From Litorimonas sp964352855 (GTDB lineage: Bacteria; Pseudomonadota; Alphaproteobacteria; Caulobacterales; Maricaulaceae), in the NCBI GenBank assembly GCA_964352855.1, contig CAYGTR010000012.1, positions 11,562 through 75,561 on the forward strand: a stretch of DNA of 64,000 nucleotides. The letters are read 5' to 3'. This document shows positions 17,970-26,507 of the stretch, piece after piece (position 1 is the first letter of the stretch; every line of letters starts with the position of its first letter). Position numbers and translations under genes: made by a program. The notes below the pieces were generated by a model. It saw nothing but the letters and a program-made list of their open reading frames with translations. It was not told the origin of the DNA and made no database searches.

Positions 17970-19621
17970 GAAAGCATACCTTTGGTAGAGGGCACATCAG
18001 TTCCACCTGTTTTCGCAAAAGCAGGCCGAAGCGCGCGACCGACCCCTTTGAAACAAGCTTCAATAATATGATGCGAGTTATCGCCTTTGACATCTATATG
18101 AATAGCACATTTGAGGGTTTGCGCGAGGCTTTCAAAGAAGTGCGGACACATTTCGACGGGGAATTCACCAACGTGATCTGTTGGGAACTTGCCGTTGAAA
18201 ACAGCTGCGGGACGCCCTGATAGGTCAATCGCCACACGGGCTTGCGTTTCGTCCATAGGCATCACAAATCCATATCGACCAATGCCTGCTTTATCGCCAA
18301 GCGCTTGATGGAGAGCCTCCCCAAAGGCAAGGGCTGTATCTTCTATCGTATGGTGACCGTCTATTTCGAGATCGCCTTTGCAGGTTAGGTTCAAACCCAT
18401 GCCACCGTGTTTGGCGATTTGTTCCAGCATGTGATCGAAGAAGCCAATACCGGTTTCGATTTCGACCTTGGAGGTGTCATCCAAATTAACGCGCACAGCA
18501 ATGTCGGTTTCTTTCGTTTTACGGAAAACTTCACCAATGCGTTCGGCTTTGTCATCTGCCGTGATACCAAAGGCTTTAAGAGCGAGCGTATTTTCGTAGG
18601 GTGAACCAATAGAAATGCGCATGCGTCCTGTTGTTGATCGATAATCACGAATTTTGATTGCGCGTTTGTTTAACTCCCGCATCAGATCTTCATCATCTTT
18701 GACATCCAATAAAAGGAAGTTGGCTGCTGAGGGATAAACTGTTTTGACAAAGGGTGACTTCGCGAGTTCATTTAACATACGGTCGCGTTCGCTCAAGGTT
18801 TCCGCTAGACGTTCGGCATGAACCCCCATAGCTGCTGGCGCCAGTGCAACCATAATTGCATTTTCAACCGGGCGCGCAATGGGATAAGGCGGCAGTACTT
18901 TGAGCATCAGAGCAATAACACGCTCATCAGCAATGGCAGATCCACCCCTGACGCCCGCAAGCGCATAGGCTTTGGAAAGCGTTCTGAGGATAACTAGGTT
19001 TGGATAGTCATCAATATCACCGACAAAACTCTCAACCTCTGAAAACTCAATATAAGCCTCATCTACGACAATGAATATCGTCGGGAAAGCTTGTGCCAAA
19101 TCCAAAACGGCCTGACGCTTTATTTCATTACCTGTTGGGTTGTTGGGTGAACAAATGAATATAGCCTTGAGATTATCCGTCGCCTTTGCTGCCTTATGGA
19201 TACCTTCAATATCCCATTGGTAATTTTCGTCCAAAGGCACTTCGACCGTGTTTGTGCCCTGAATATCGGCGCAGGTTTTGTAATACCCAAAGGTTGGAGG
19301 GCATATCAGAATTGAGTCTTGACCGTCTTCACAAAAAGTACGCAACAAGATTTCAATACCTTCATCTGCTCCGCGCCCCACCATGAGGCGTTCGGGTTTC
19401 GTGCCGTATATGTCGGCTAAGCGTTGACGTAAGGCAGCGGGTTGCTGTTCCGGGTAACGGTTGAAGTCTTTTGCGCCTGTGATTGGAGGAGGCGCATAAG
19501 GGTTTTCGTTGGCATCAAGATGTAGAGCATTTGTGCTGCCACCCCGCGCGGAATAACTATCAAAGGCCAAAATCGCTTTACGCGCGATTGAGTATGGCCA
19601 CTCTAAGGTTTTGGTCGTCAT
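17966..19621 (-). CDS. hisCB: Fusion: histidinol-phosphate aminotransferase (HisC) and imidazoleglycerol-phosphate dehydratase (HisB)
   Basis: 551 residues in one uninterrupted frame. Residues 1-355 are HisC: LDANENPYAPP, SPNNPTG, and PLP-binding Lys217 in TLSKAYALAG. Residues 361-551 are the IGP dehydratase, starting RKTKETDIAV, with metal-binding DGHHTIEDTA (421-430) and SHHIIEA (516-522). The two domains catalyse consecutive steps (dehydration, then transamination) but in reversed order along the chain. The HAD-type histidinol-phosphate phosphatase domain of enterobacterial HisB is absent. HisC and HisB are normally separate proteins, so the fusion is noteworthy. ATGA overlaps on both sides place it firmly in the operon. 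Confidence 0.95.
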   Translation of the reverse strand: MTTKTLEWPYSIARKAILAFDSYSARGGSTNALHLDANENPYAPPPITGAKDFNRYPEQQPAALRQRLADIYGTKPERLMVGRGADEGIEILLRTFCEDGQDSILICPPTFGYYKTCADIQGTNTVEVPLDENYQWDIEGIHKAAKATDNLKAIFICSPNNPTGNEIKRQAVLDLAQAFPTIFIVVDEAYIEFSEVESFVGDIDDYPNLVILRTLSKAYALAGVRGGSAIADERVIALMLKVLPPYPIARPVENAIMVALAPAAMGVHAERLAETLSERDRMLNELAKSPFVKTVYPSAANFLLLDVKDDEDLMRELNKRAIKIRDYRSTTGRMRISIGSPYENTLALKAFGITADDKAERIGEVFRKTKETDIAVRVNLDDTSKVEIETGIGFFDHMLEQIAKHGGMGLNLTCKGDLEIDGHHTIEDTALAFGEALHQALGDKAGIGRYGFVMPMDETQARVAIDLSGRPAAVFNGKFPTDHVGEFPVEMCPHFFESLAQTLKCAIHIDVKGDNSHHIIEACFKGVGRALRPAFAKTGGTDVPSTKGMLS

Positions 19622-20916
19622 GATAACGCCTCCAAGCGTAAAGATACGGCGCGTTTATGGGCTTCGAGTTCTTCCAGCGTGGCTAAGCGTTCGACCGTCG
19701 GGCCGAGGTTTTTTAGGCCCTTTTTTGTAAGGCGTTGCACGCTGATATATTTGATGAAACTTTCCAATGTCACGCCGGAATAAGCTCGGGCGGCACCATA
19801 GGTTGGGAGTGTGTGGTTTGTTCCACTGGCATAGTCACCTACAGATTCCGGTGTCCAAGGCCCGAGGAAGATTGAACCCGCATGACGAATGGCGGGTACA
19901 AGCGTTTCGGGTTTATTCATTTGCACGATAAGGTGTTCGGGTGCGTAACGGTTTACGATATCGACCACATCTGCACGGTCTTTAGCTACGATCATACGTG
20001 CAAACTCAAGCGCTTTTTCAGCAATATCTTTGCGCGGCAGAGTGGCGACTTGTTCTTTAACGCAATCTTCTATGCGTTCTGCCATCGCGTTGGATGAAGC
20101 CACGCAAATAACTTGTGCTAGCGTATCATGCTCAGCTTGGCTTAAGAGATCTGAAGCGACAAACACGGGGTTAGCCTTATCGTCGGCTAATACCATGGCC
20201 TCTGAGGGGCCTGCCGGTAAGTCAATGGCGGGACCGCCCGGTTCTTGTGCGACAAGCGATTTTGCCATAGCGACCCAAGCATTTCCGGGGCCAAAGATTT
20301 TATCACATTTTGGAATCGTTTCTGTGCCGTAGGCGAGGGCGGCTATGGCTTGAGCTCCGCCGCAAGCATAGACAGCTGTGACTTTGCAGCGATAGGCCGC
20401 CGCCAGTATGGCGGGATTAATCTGGCCGTCTTTGCCTGGCGGCGTGACAATTATTCGGTGACGCACACCCGCAACTTTTGCAGGCACGGCGAGCATGAGT
20501 AGAGTGGACACCAAAGGCGCTGTGCCGCCCGGTACATAAAGCCCTGCCGTATCAATCGCTCTGACCTCCCGAGAACAAGTAACACCCTTCATTGTCTGAA
20601 CCGTGATATCTTGAGGTCTTTGTGCTTGATGAAATTTCTTGATGTTGCTGCGCGCCACTTCAATGGCATGTTTGTCAGCTTCGGGAAGATTGACCCAAGC
20701 CGCTTCGAGCGTCTCAAAAGGAATTTTCAAGTTTTTAATTTCAACGCCATCAAATTTAACGGTGTAATCTAGCACGGCCTTATCCCCACCGCTCTTGACT
20801 GTGTTCATAATGTCCCGAACAACGGAGACGATATCCCCATCAGATATAGCCGCAGGACGCGCAAGCGCTTCTGATTTCGCCTCGTCTGTTAAATTTGACC
20901 ACTTAAAGCGTTGCAT
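19618..20916 (-). CDS. hisD: Histidinol dehydrogenase
   Basis: Zinc enzyme that oxidises histidinol to histidine in two NAD-dependent steps. Diagnostic segments: YVPGGTAPLVSTLLM, GPGNAWVAMAK and PAGPSEAM. The start is ATG at 20916 (MQRFKW), two bases after the hisG stop, giving 432 residues, the family norm. A longer frame reaches 21015 but would overlap hisG and adds non-homologous residues. ATGA overlap with hisC::hisB. Confidence 0.97.
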   Translation of the reverse strand: MQRFKWSNLTDEAKSEALARPAAISDGDIVSVVRDIMNTVKSGGDKAVLDYTVKFDGVEIKNLKIPFETLEAAWVNLPEADKHAIEVARSNIKKFHQAQRPQDITVQTMKGVTCSREVRAIDTAGLYVPGGTAPLVSTLLMLAVPAKVAGVRHRIIVTPPGKDGQINPAILAAAYRCKVTAVYACGGAQAIAALAYGTETIPKCDKIFGPGNAWVAMAKSLVAQEPGGPAIDLPAGPSEAMVLADDKANPVFVASDLLSQAEHDTLAQVICVASSNAMAERIEDCVKEQVATLPRKDIAEKALEFARMIVAKDRADVVDIVNRYAPEHLIVQMNKPETLVPAIRHAGSIFLGPWTPESVGDYASGTNHTLPTYGAARAYSGVTLESFIKYISVQRLTKKGLKNLGPTVERLATLEELEAHKRAVSLRLEALS

Positions 20917-20918
20917 GG

Positions 20919-21803
20919 CTAGCTCATCATCTTTTCTATGGGTAAGACAAGAATCGCCCGTGCACCTAGTGCCTTTAGGTCTTCCAATGTTTCCCAAAAA
21001 ATATTTTCTGTACATACGGCTTGAAGGGCGACCAGATTGCTGTCGCCTGTAAGTGGAATAATGGTTGGAGCATCTGAGCCGGGTAGGAGGGCTGTAATTT
21101 CTGCGACCTTATTCTTAGGCGCATTCAACATGATATATTTTGTCTCAGAAGACTTAATGACACCATCAATTCGGCGCATAAGTTTTGACAACAAAGCTTG
21201 TTTCTCAGCTGAAAGCGTCCGACCGGATTGAATAAGCACAGCTTCACTTTCCAATATTGTTTCAAACGCTGTCAGCCCATTTGCCTCAAGGGTTGCACCG
21301 GATGAGACCAGATCACAAATGCTTTCGGCAATGCCGATAGACGGCGCGAGTTCAACAGCACCTTTCATTTCAACAGATTTAGCGGAAATATTATTGTCTC
21401 TCAGAAAACGCCCCAGAACACCGGGGTAAGTCGTTGCGATCCGCGTGTTTGTAAGGTCTTTAGAACTTTTGATGAGGCCGTTATCAGGAGAGGCAAGTGA
21501 AAGCTTACAACGCGAAAACCCAAGACGCATTGTAATTTCTGCGTCCAACTTCTCTTTGCTTACCAATTGCTCTTCAACTAAAACATTTTCGCCTACAATA
21601 CCAATATCTGCGGCGTTATTGCCAACAAAACTTGGAATGTCATCATCGCGAACGAGTAAGAGATCTATGGGCATGTTTTTGACGCGCGCCAATAGTCCGC
21701 CACCTCGAACAGCAAACCGTAGTCCGCATTTTTTCAGAAGCTCAAAACTATCATCTGCCAGTCGTCCTTTTTTTTGAAGGGCTATTCTTAGGCGGTCTGT
21801 CAT
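20919..21803 (-). CDS. hisG: ATP phosphoribosyltransferase, long form
   Basis: First step of histidine synthesis: ATP plus PRPP to phosphoribosyl-ATP, usually feedback-inhibited by histidine. 294 residues, including a C-terminal regulatory domain (about 220-294), so this is the hexameric long form that needs no HisZ. The N-terminus RLRIALQKKGRLADDS and the PRPP-binding segment DLVSSGATLEANG are diagnostic. ATGA overlap with the TrpR-like gene upstream. Confidence 0.96.
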   Translation of the reverse strand: MTDRLRIALQKKGRLADDSFELLKKCGLRFAVRGGGLLARVKNMPIDLLLVRDDDIPSFVGNNAADIGIVGENVLVEEQLVSKEKLDAEITMRLGFSRCKLSLASPDNGLIKSSKDLTNTRIATTYPGVLGRFLRDNNISAKSVEMKGAVELAPSIGIAESICDLVSSGATLEANGLTAFETILESEAVLIQSGRTLSAEKQALLSKLMRRIDGVIKSSETKYIMLNAPKNKVAEITALLPGSDAPTIIPLTGDSNLVALQAVCTENIFWETLEDLKALGARAILVLPIEKMMS

Positions 21804-22072
21804 GACTTTTCTTTCATTTTATCCAAAACATAGCGGTAGCCACCATGTGGTTCATCTTTGAGGAAGCGGGCAACGCGTCCAATTGTTGTTGTGCTGACAC
21901 CTGTCTTCGCGTTGATATCTCTGTAGGAAAGTTTTCCCTCATCGAGAAGCTGCGCGACCATCCATCGTTCTGCTAAAGCATGCCTTTCTGCAGGTGTGCA
22001 AAGGTCTATCAGAAAAGAGGTTATTCTCTTTTCGTCTGCAAGGTTAGCCAGAGCTTGTTCAAGTGTTTGCAT
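21800..22072 (-). CDS. TrpR/YerC/YecD-family DNA-binding protein, probable his operon regulator
   Basis: 90 residues, all-helical TrpR-like fold: TPAERHALAERWMVAQLL followed by the HTH YRDINAKTGVSTTTIGRV. It is the first gene of the his operon and overlaps hisG by four bases. In Firmicutes, members of this family (YerC, also called HisR in comparative genomics) are predicted to regulate histidine genes. An imperfect 22-bp palindrome just upstream is its likely operator. Histidine as corepressor is inference. Confidence 0.85.
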   Translation of the reverse strand: MQTLEQALANLADEKRITSFLIDLCTPAERHALAERWMVAQLLDEGKLSYRDINAKTGVSTTTIGRVARFLKDEPHGGYRYVLDKMKEKS

Positions 22073-22081
22073 ATTGTCTCA

Positions 22082-22103
22082 CTGTGTTAGCGCGCTAATA
22101 CAG
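22082..22103. promoter_or_regulatory. Imperfect 22-bp palindrome, putative his operator
   Basis: The core TTAGCGCGCTAA (22087-22098) is a perfect 12-bp palindrome. The flanks CTGTG and TACAG extend the symmetry with one mismatch. It lies 10-31 bp upstream of the TrpR-like regulator's start codon (22072), a position that suits autorepression of the whole operon. Inference from symmetry and position. Confidence 0.6.
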
Positions 22104-22243
22104 ATATCCATTATTCAATCAAGCAATTATTTTAAAATCGCAGTTATAAAGGCAGTTGTAATAGAGCCAGACTTGTTTGTTTCATAATCATCAAAAGCGA
22201 TTTCAATATTCTCACTTTACAAAATGGCTGAAACTACATAAAA

Positions 22244-22261
22244 CGTGGGAAATATCCCACG
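22244..22261. promoter_or_regulatory. Inverted repeat CGTGGGA-N4-TCCCACG upstream of cysD
   Basis: Seven-base perfect arms (22244-22250 and 22255-22261) around AATA, ending 13 bases before the cysD start codon. cysD itself carries an HTH-like module, so this may be its own operator. It could also be a site for another regulator or a translation-blocking hairpin. A ribosome-binding GGAAGAGG follows at once. Confidence 0.5.
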
Positions 22262-22274
22262 ATAGGAAGAGGCA

Positions 22275-23375
22275 ATGAGTGACAGTGTAATTGAAAGAGC
22301 TTTAGCTCTTGCAGATGTAACAGGGCAGTCTGTATCTACGATCTCTCGAAAGATTTTCAATGATGGTAAAACGATATCACGTTTGGAAAATGGTGGATCA
22401 CTCACAACAAAGACTTTAGAGTTCGCTTTGGCTAAACTAACAAGTTTGGAATTAGAAGTGCAGGCTGAGTCAGGCTTGATGTTGTCGCATCTTGACCGGC
22501 TGGAAGCAGAGGCCATTCACATTATGCGGGAAGTGGCGTCGCAGTCTGAAAATCCTGTTATGCTTTATTCCGTGGGTAAAGATAGCTCAGTTATGTTACA
22601 TTTGGCGGAGAAGGCTTTTTATCCGTCACCCCCACCTTTTCCATTAATGCATGTTGATACGACATGGAAATTCAAAGAAATGATCGCCTTCCGAGACCGT
22701 CGGGCCAAAGAAGTCGGCATGGATCTCATCGTTCACATCAATCAAGACGGAGTTGATCAGGGCGTCGGGCCTTTCACGCATGGATCTGCTGTACATACAG
22801 ATATTATGAAAACCCAAAGTCTGAAAATGGCACTGGATAAGTATAAATTTGACGCGGCTTTTGGAGGTGCCCGTCGGGACGAGGAAAAATCTCGTGCGAA
22901 GGAGCGTATTTTCTCTTTCCGGAATGAAAATCACCGTTGGGATGCTAAAAACCAACGTCCGGAGCTTTGGAACATTTACAATACACGCGTACACAAGGGC
23001 GAAAGCATGCGCGTTTTCCCCCTCTCAAATTGGACGGAACTAGATATATGGCAATATATTCACCGCGAAAATATTCCGATACCCGATCTTTATCTCTCAA
23101 AACCGAGGCCTGTGGTCGAACATGAAGGAGTTCTCATTATGGTCGATGATGACCGTATGCCGATCACCAAGGGTCATGAGCCAGAAATGCGATCTGTTCG
23201 TTTCCGGACTTTAGGATGTTATCCCTTAACCGGGGCTGTTGAAAGTGAGGCCACGACCTTACCGGAAGTGATCCAAGAAATGCTCTTAACGACGACGTCT
23301 GAGCGCCAAGGCCGTGTGATCGACTCTGATGCAGGCGCCTCAATGGAGCAGAAGAAAGAAGAGGGATATTTCTGA
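22275..23375 (+). CDS. cysD: Sulfate adenylyltransferase small subunit CysD with N-terminal HTH-like module
   Basis: CysD makes APS from sulfate and ATP together with the CysN GTPase. Residues 69-366 are a full CysD (HLDRLEAEAIHIMREV; PP-loop SVGKDSS at 99-105; GGARRDEEKSRAKER). Residues 1-65 are extra: SVSTISRKIFNDGKTISRLE, GGSLTTKTLEFALAKL. They resemble the small HTH of alphaproteobacterial and phage regulators that read STISRK-x-DGK-x-RL. The long start at 22275 is preceded by a good GGAAGAGG; the internal ATG at 22479, where ordinary CysD would begin, has no clear site. An autoregulatory enzyme-repressor is possible (inference). TGATG overlap with cysNC. Confidence 0.92.
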   Translation: MSDSVIERALALADVTGQSVSTISRKIFNDGKTISRLENGGSLTTKTLEFALAKLTSLELEVQAESGLMLSHLDRLEAEAIHIMREVASQSENPVMLYSVGKDSSVMLHLAEKAFYPSPPPFPLMHVDTTWKFKEMIAFRDRRAKEVGMDLIVHINQDGVDQGVGPFTHGSAVHTDIMKTQSLKMALDKYKFDAAFGGARRDEEKSRAKERIFSFRNENHRWDAKNQRPELWNIYNTRVHKGESMRVFPLSNWTELDIWQYIHRENIPIPDLYLSKPRPVVEHEGVLIMVDDDRMPITKGHEPEMRSVRFRTLGCYPLTGAVESEATTLPEVIQEMLLTTTSERQGRVIDSDAGASMEQKKEEGYF

Positions 23376-25279
23376 TGGCTCATCTTGACGCACTCATCGC
23401 AACAGATATTCAAGCCTATTTACAGGCCCAAGAAAACAAATCCTTTTTACGCTTCATTACTTGTGGTTCCGTTGATGACGGTAAATCGACCTTGATTGGT
23501 CGTTTGCTTTATGACTCAAAGCTTATCTATGAAGATCAACTCGCCAGCATTGAGAAGGATTCAAAAAAGTCTGGTACGCAAGGTGACAAGATAGATCTGG
23601 CTCTTTTGGTTGATGGCTTGGCAGCGGAACGAGAGCAGGGCATCACCATTGATGTCGCTTACCGTTTCTTCTCTACAGATAAACGCAAATTTATCGTCGC
23701 TGATACACCGGGACACGTACAATATACCCGCAACATGGCCACGGGTGCATCGACGGCTGATGTTGCGATTTTATTGATTGACGCACGTTATGGTGTGCAA
23801 GAACAAACACGTCGTCACGCCTTTATTGCGTCTTTGGTAGGAATTAAGCACGTCGTTGTAGCTATCAATAAAATGGACCTGAACAATTTTGATCAATCTA
23901 TATACAATAACATAGAAGTCGAATTTCGTGAGTTTTCCAAAGACCTTGGTTTCGAAGAAATCACCTGTATTCCCATGTCTGCCCTTGATGGTGATAATGT
24001 TATTAACCCGTCTAAAAAGGCCAAATGGTATAAAGGCCCGACACTTCTTCAGTATCTTGAAACAGTCGATGTTGAGACGTCATCCTTAGAAATCCCTTTC
24101 CGCCTACCTGTTCAATGGGTGAATCGCCCAAATCTTGATTTCCGCGGATTTTGTGGCACCATTGCATCCGGTGTCATTCATCAGGGTGATGAGATTATTG
24201 TGACACGCTCCGGCAAGCGATCTCGTGTAAAAGAGATCGTCACATATGATGGTAACCGCAAGACGGCACGTGAGGATATGGCGATTACAATCACGCTCGA
24301 AGATGAAATCGACATCTCCCGCGGCGACATGATTTGCAAAACGGATAAACCCGCTGAACAAGCTGACCAATTCCAAGCCCAGATCATTTGGATGGATGAA
24401 AATGAACTCTTTCCGGGCCGCCAATATATTCTTAAAACAACGAACTCCAGCACAATGGCGTCTGTGACCACTTTAAAACACCGTATTGATATTAACGACT
24501 TTTCCGAAGTTGCCGCTAAAACTTTGGAACTTAACGAAATTGGTGTCGCCAATATCAGCCTTGCAAAACCAATTGCCTTCGATAGCTATCGTGACAATCG
24601 CAATACAGGGGCTTTTATCCTGATTGATCGTCAAACTAACGCAACCGTTGGGGCAGGGATGTTGCAATTTTCTCTTCGCCGCGCCCAAAATGTTGTTTGG
24701 CAGGATATGGCAACAGATAAGCCGGCCCGTGCAGCGCAGAAGATGCAGAAGCCTGCTTTGCTTTGGTTTACGGGTTTATCAGGCTCAGGGAAGTCGACGA
24801 TCGCGAACCTTGTTGACAAACGTCTTCAGTCTTTGGGGAAACATACCTATGCATTGGATGGTGACAATGTGCGGCATGGCCTCAATAGAGACCTAGGCTT
24901 CACGCAAGCAGATCGTGTTGAGAATATTCGTCGTATCGGCGAAGTCTCAAAACTCATGGTGGATGCGGGGTTGATCGTATCAGCCTCGTTTATTTCGCCT
25001 TACCGTGCTGAGCGCCAGGCTGTACGTGAAATGTTAGAAGACAATGAATTTATTGAGGTCTTTGTCAATACACCGCTAGAGGTCGCTGAGAAACGGGATG
25101 TTAAAGGGCTCTATAAACGTGCGCGTGCCGGAGAAATCAAAAACTTCACAGGTATCGATAGCGAGTATCAAATTCCTAAAAAGTCTGAGATCAAAATTGA
25201 CACGGTCAAAATGAGTGCAGAAGACGCAGCCGAATATATTGTAAATTATCTGACGGAACGCGGCTATCTTGAAGCCTAA
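23375..25279 (+). CDS. cysNC: Bifunctional sulfate adenylyltransferase subunit 1 / adenylylsulfate kinase
   Basis: Residues 1 to about 440 are CysN, an EF-Tu-like GTPase driving APS formation: G1 GSVDDGKST, G3 DTPGHVQYTRNMATG, G4 NKMD. Residues about 460-634 are the CysC APS kinase making PAPS: FTGLSGSGKST and LDGDNVRHGLNRDLGF. This NodQ-like fusion is common in proteobacteria. The start shares one base with the cysD stop. PAPS production alongside a 4Fe-4S CysH leaves open which nucleotide is reduced. Confidence 0.96.
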   Translation: MAHLDALIATDIQAYLQAQENKSFLRFITCGSVDDGKSTLIGRLLYDSKLIYEDQLASIEKDSKKSGTQGDKIDLALLVDGLAAEREQGITIDVAYRFFSTDKRKFIVADTPGHVQYTRNMATGASTADVAILLIDARYGVQEQTRRHAFIASLVGIKHVVVAINKMDLNNFDQSIYNNIEVEFREFSKDLGFEEITCIPMSALDGDNVINPSKKAKWYKGPTLLQYLETVDVETSSLEIPFRLPVQWVNRPNLDFRGFCGTIASGVIHQGDEIIVTRSGKRSRVKEIVTYDGNRKTAREDMAITITLEDEIDISRGDMICKTDKPAEQADQFQAQIIWMDENELFPGRQYILKTTNSSTMASVTTLKHRIDINDFSEVAAKTLELNEIGVANISLAKPIAFDSYRDNRNTGAFILIDRQTNATVGAGMLQFSLRRAQNVVWQDMATDKPARAAQKMQKPALLWFTGLSGSGKSTIANLVDKRLQSLGKHTYALDGDNVRHGLNRDLGFTQADRVENIRRIGEVSKLMVDAGLIVSASFISPYRAERQAVREMLEDNEFIEVFVNTPLEVAEKRDVKGLYKRARAGEIKNFTGIDSEYQIPKKSEIKIDTVKMSAEDAAEYIVNYLTERGYLEA

Positions 25280-25305
25280 GTTCTGCATGTTAAGGACGAA
25301 ACGGA

Positions 25306-26250
25306 ATGGCGGATTTTGACGTTTTTAATGGGGATGCAGACGGGATAATCTCGCTCGTGCAAATGCGCTTAGCTGAGCCTCGCGACGCGCAACTTATTAC
25401 AGGGCGGAAGCGTGATATTGAGCTTCTGACTCGTGTAGATGCAGGTGAGGGCGACCGCGTCACAGTTTTAGATATTTCGTTGTCGAAAAATCGTGAGCCA
25501 TTAGACCGTCTTTTAAAAGCAGGTGCGGAGATTTACTATTTTGATCACCACCATGCTGACCCGATTCCTGAGCATAAAAACCTTGAAGCTTTTATCGACA
25601 TATCGCCGGAGATTTGCACGGCTCTGCTTGTCGATGATTACTTGGGCGAAGCCTATAGGGCTTGGGCTGTTACAGCGGCTTTTGGCGATAACTTCCCTAC
25701 ACTTGCTAAACGTAAAGCGGCTCACTTGAATTTACCTCTAGAAGACTTGCAGCGCCTTGGGGTGTTGGTGAATTACAATGGCTATGGTGCAGGGCTTGAG
25801 GATTTGCATTTTCATCCGGCAGACCTCTTTCGAGAATTAGTCAATTACGAAACGCCGATGGATTTTCTGAACGCCAAAACCGCAACTTATTCGGCCCTGG
25901 AAACTGGTTATGAAACTGATAAATCCGTTATGTCCGAGGGTAAGACTATAATGGATACAGAGCGGCATTTTGCTGTAGTCTTGCCCGGTGTGGCTGCCTC
26001 CCGTCGTATGTCAGGTATTTACGGAAACGATTTGGCACAACAACATCAAAGCCGTGCACATGCCATCTTAACAGAGCAAGAGGGCGGTTATCTCGTCAGT
26101 ATTCGTGCACCCTTATCACAACGCTCCGGCGCAGATAAACTGGCTATGGAATTCGACACGGGTGGGGGGCGGTCTGCTGCAGCCGGTATCAATCATTTGC
26201 CGAGTGCAGATTTGGATGTTTTTTTAAAGGCGTTTCAATCCGCATTTTAA
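25306..26250 (+). CDS. DHH-family phosphoesterase downstream of cysDNC
   Basis: 314 residues. DHH motifs: FNGDADGI near residues 7-14, DISLSKN, then YFDHHHAD with the signature DHH. The C-terminal DHHA1-like glycine-rich segment is GGGRSAAAGI. DHH enzymes include nanoRNases and pAp phosphatases such as NrnA. Position 26 bp after cysNC suggests it degrades pAp, the by-product of PAPS use, in place of CysQ. That is inference; it could instead act on oligonucleotides or cyclic dinucleotides. ATG at 25306 follows GGACGAAACGGA. Confidence 0.8.
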   Translation: MADFDVFNGDADGIISLVQMRLAEPRDAQLITGRKRDIELLTRVDAGEGDRVTVLDISLSKNREPLDRLLKAGAEIYYFDHHHADPIPEHKNLEAFIDISPEICTALLVDDYLGEAYRAWAVTAAFGDNFPTLAKRKAAHLNLPLEDLQRLGVLVNYNGYGAGLEDLHFHPADLFRELVNYETPMDFLNAKTATYSALETGYETDKSVMSEGKTIMDTERHFAVVLPGVAASRRMSGIYGNDLAQQHQSRAHAILTEQEGGYLVSIRAPLSQRSGADKLAMEFDTGGGRSAAAGINHLPSADLDVFLKAFQSAF

Positions 26251-26345
26251 TAAGAGGCGAAAGCAATTAATCTCTCATTTGGCTCTATAGATGCGGGTTT
26301 GGTGTAAAGCCTAAAAGCAAGTTTGCTTGATTATCGAGTAGAGAG

Positions 26346-26507
26346 TGGCGGGCGGGGCGGNNNNNNNNNNGGGATTTGGTAAAACCACACACAAAATTTT
26401 AAAATTTTTTAAAAAGGGGGGGGGGGGGGCGGCATTCGAACCCCCGATAGACTTTCACCTATGCCGGTTTTCAAGACCGGTGCATTCAACCACTCTGCCA
26501 CCCGCCC
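26346..26507 (-). tRNA. tRNA-Ser(TGA), interrupted by the assembly gap
   Basis: Read on the minus strand, the 5' part (26507 down to about 26430) has acceptor strand GGGCGGG, D-arm GCAGAGTGG, anticodon loop CTTGAAA (anticodon TGA, Ser), a long variable arm and T-loop TTCGAAT. Left of the gap, TGGCGGGCGGG (26346-26356) reads on the minus strand as CCCGCCC-G-CCA, the exact 3' acceptor strand, discriminator base and CCA. So one tRNA has been split by the join; ten Ns and about 60 bases of dubious sequence lie between. The T-stem as written does not pair well, presumably from errors at the contig end. Confidence 0.85.
26361..26370. other. Assembly gap (10 N)
   Basis: Run of ten undetermined bases, inside the tRNA-Ser gene. 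Complementary ends of one tRNA on either side show the true distance should be near zero once the junk sequence is removed. Confidence 0.95.

Noticed and set aside
20917..21015. N-terminal extension of HisD
   Set aside because: It overlaps hisG in another frame and adds about 33 residues absent from the family; ATG 20916 gives normal length.
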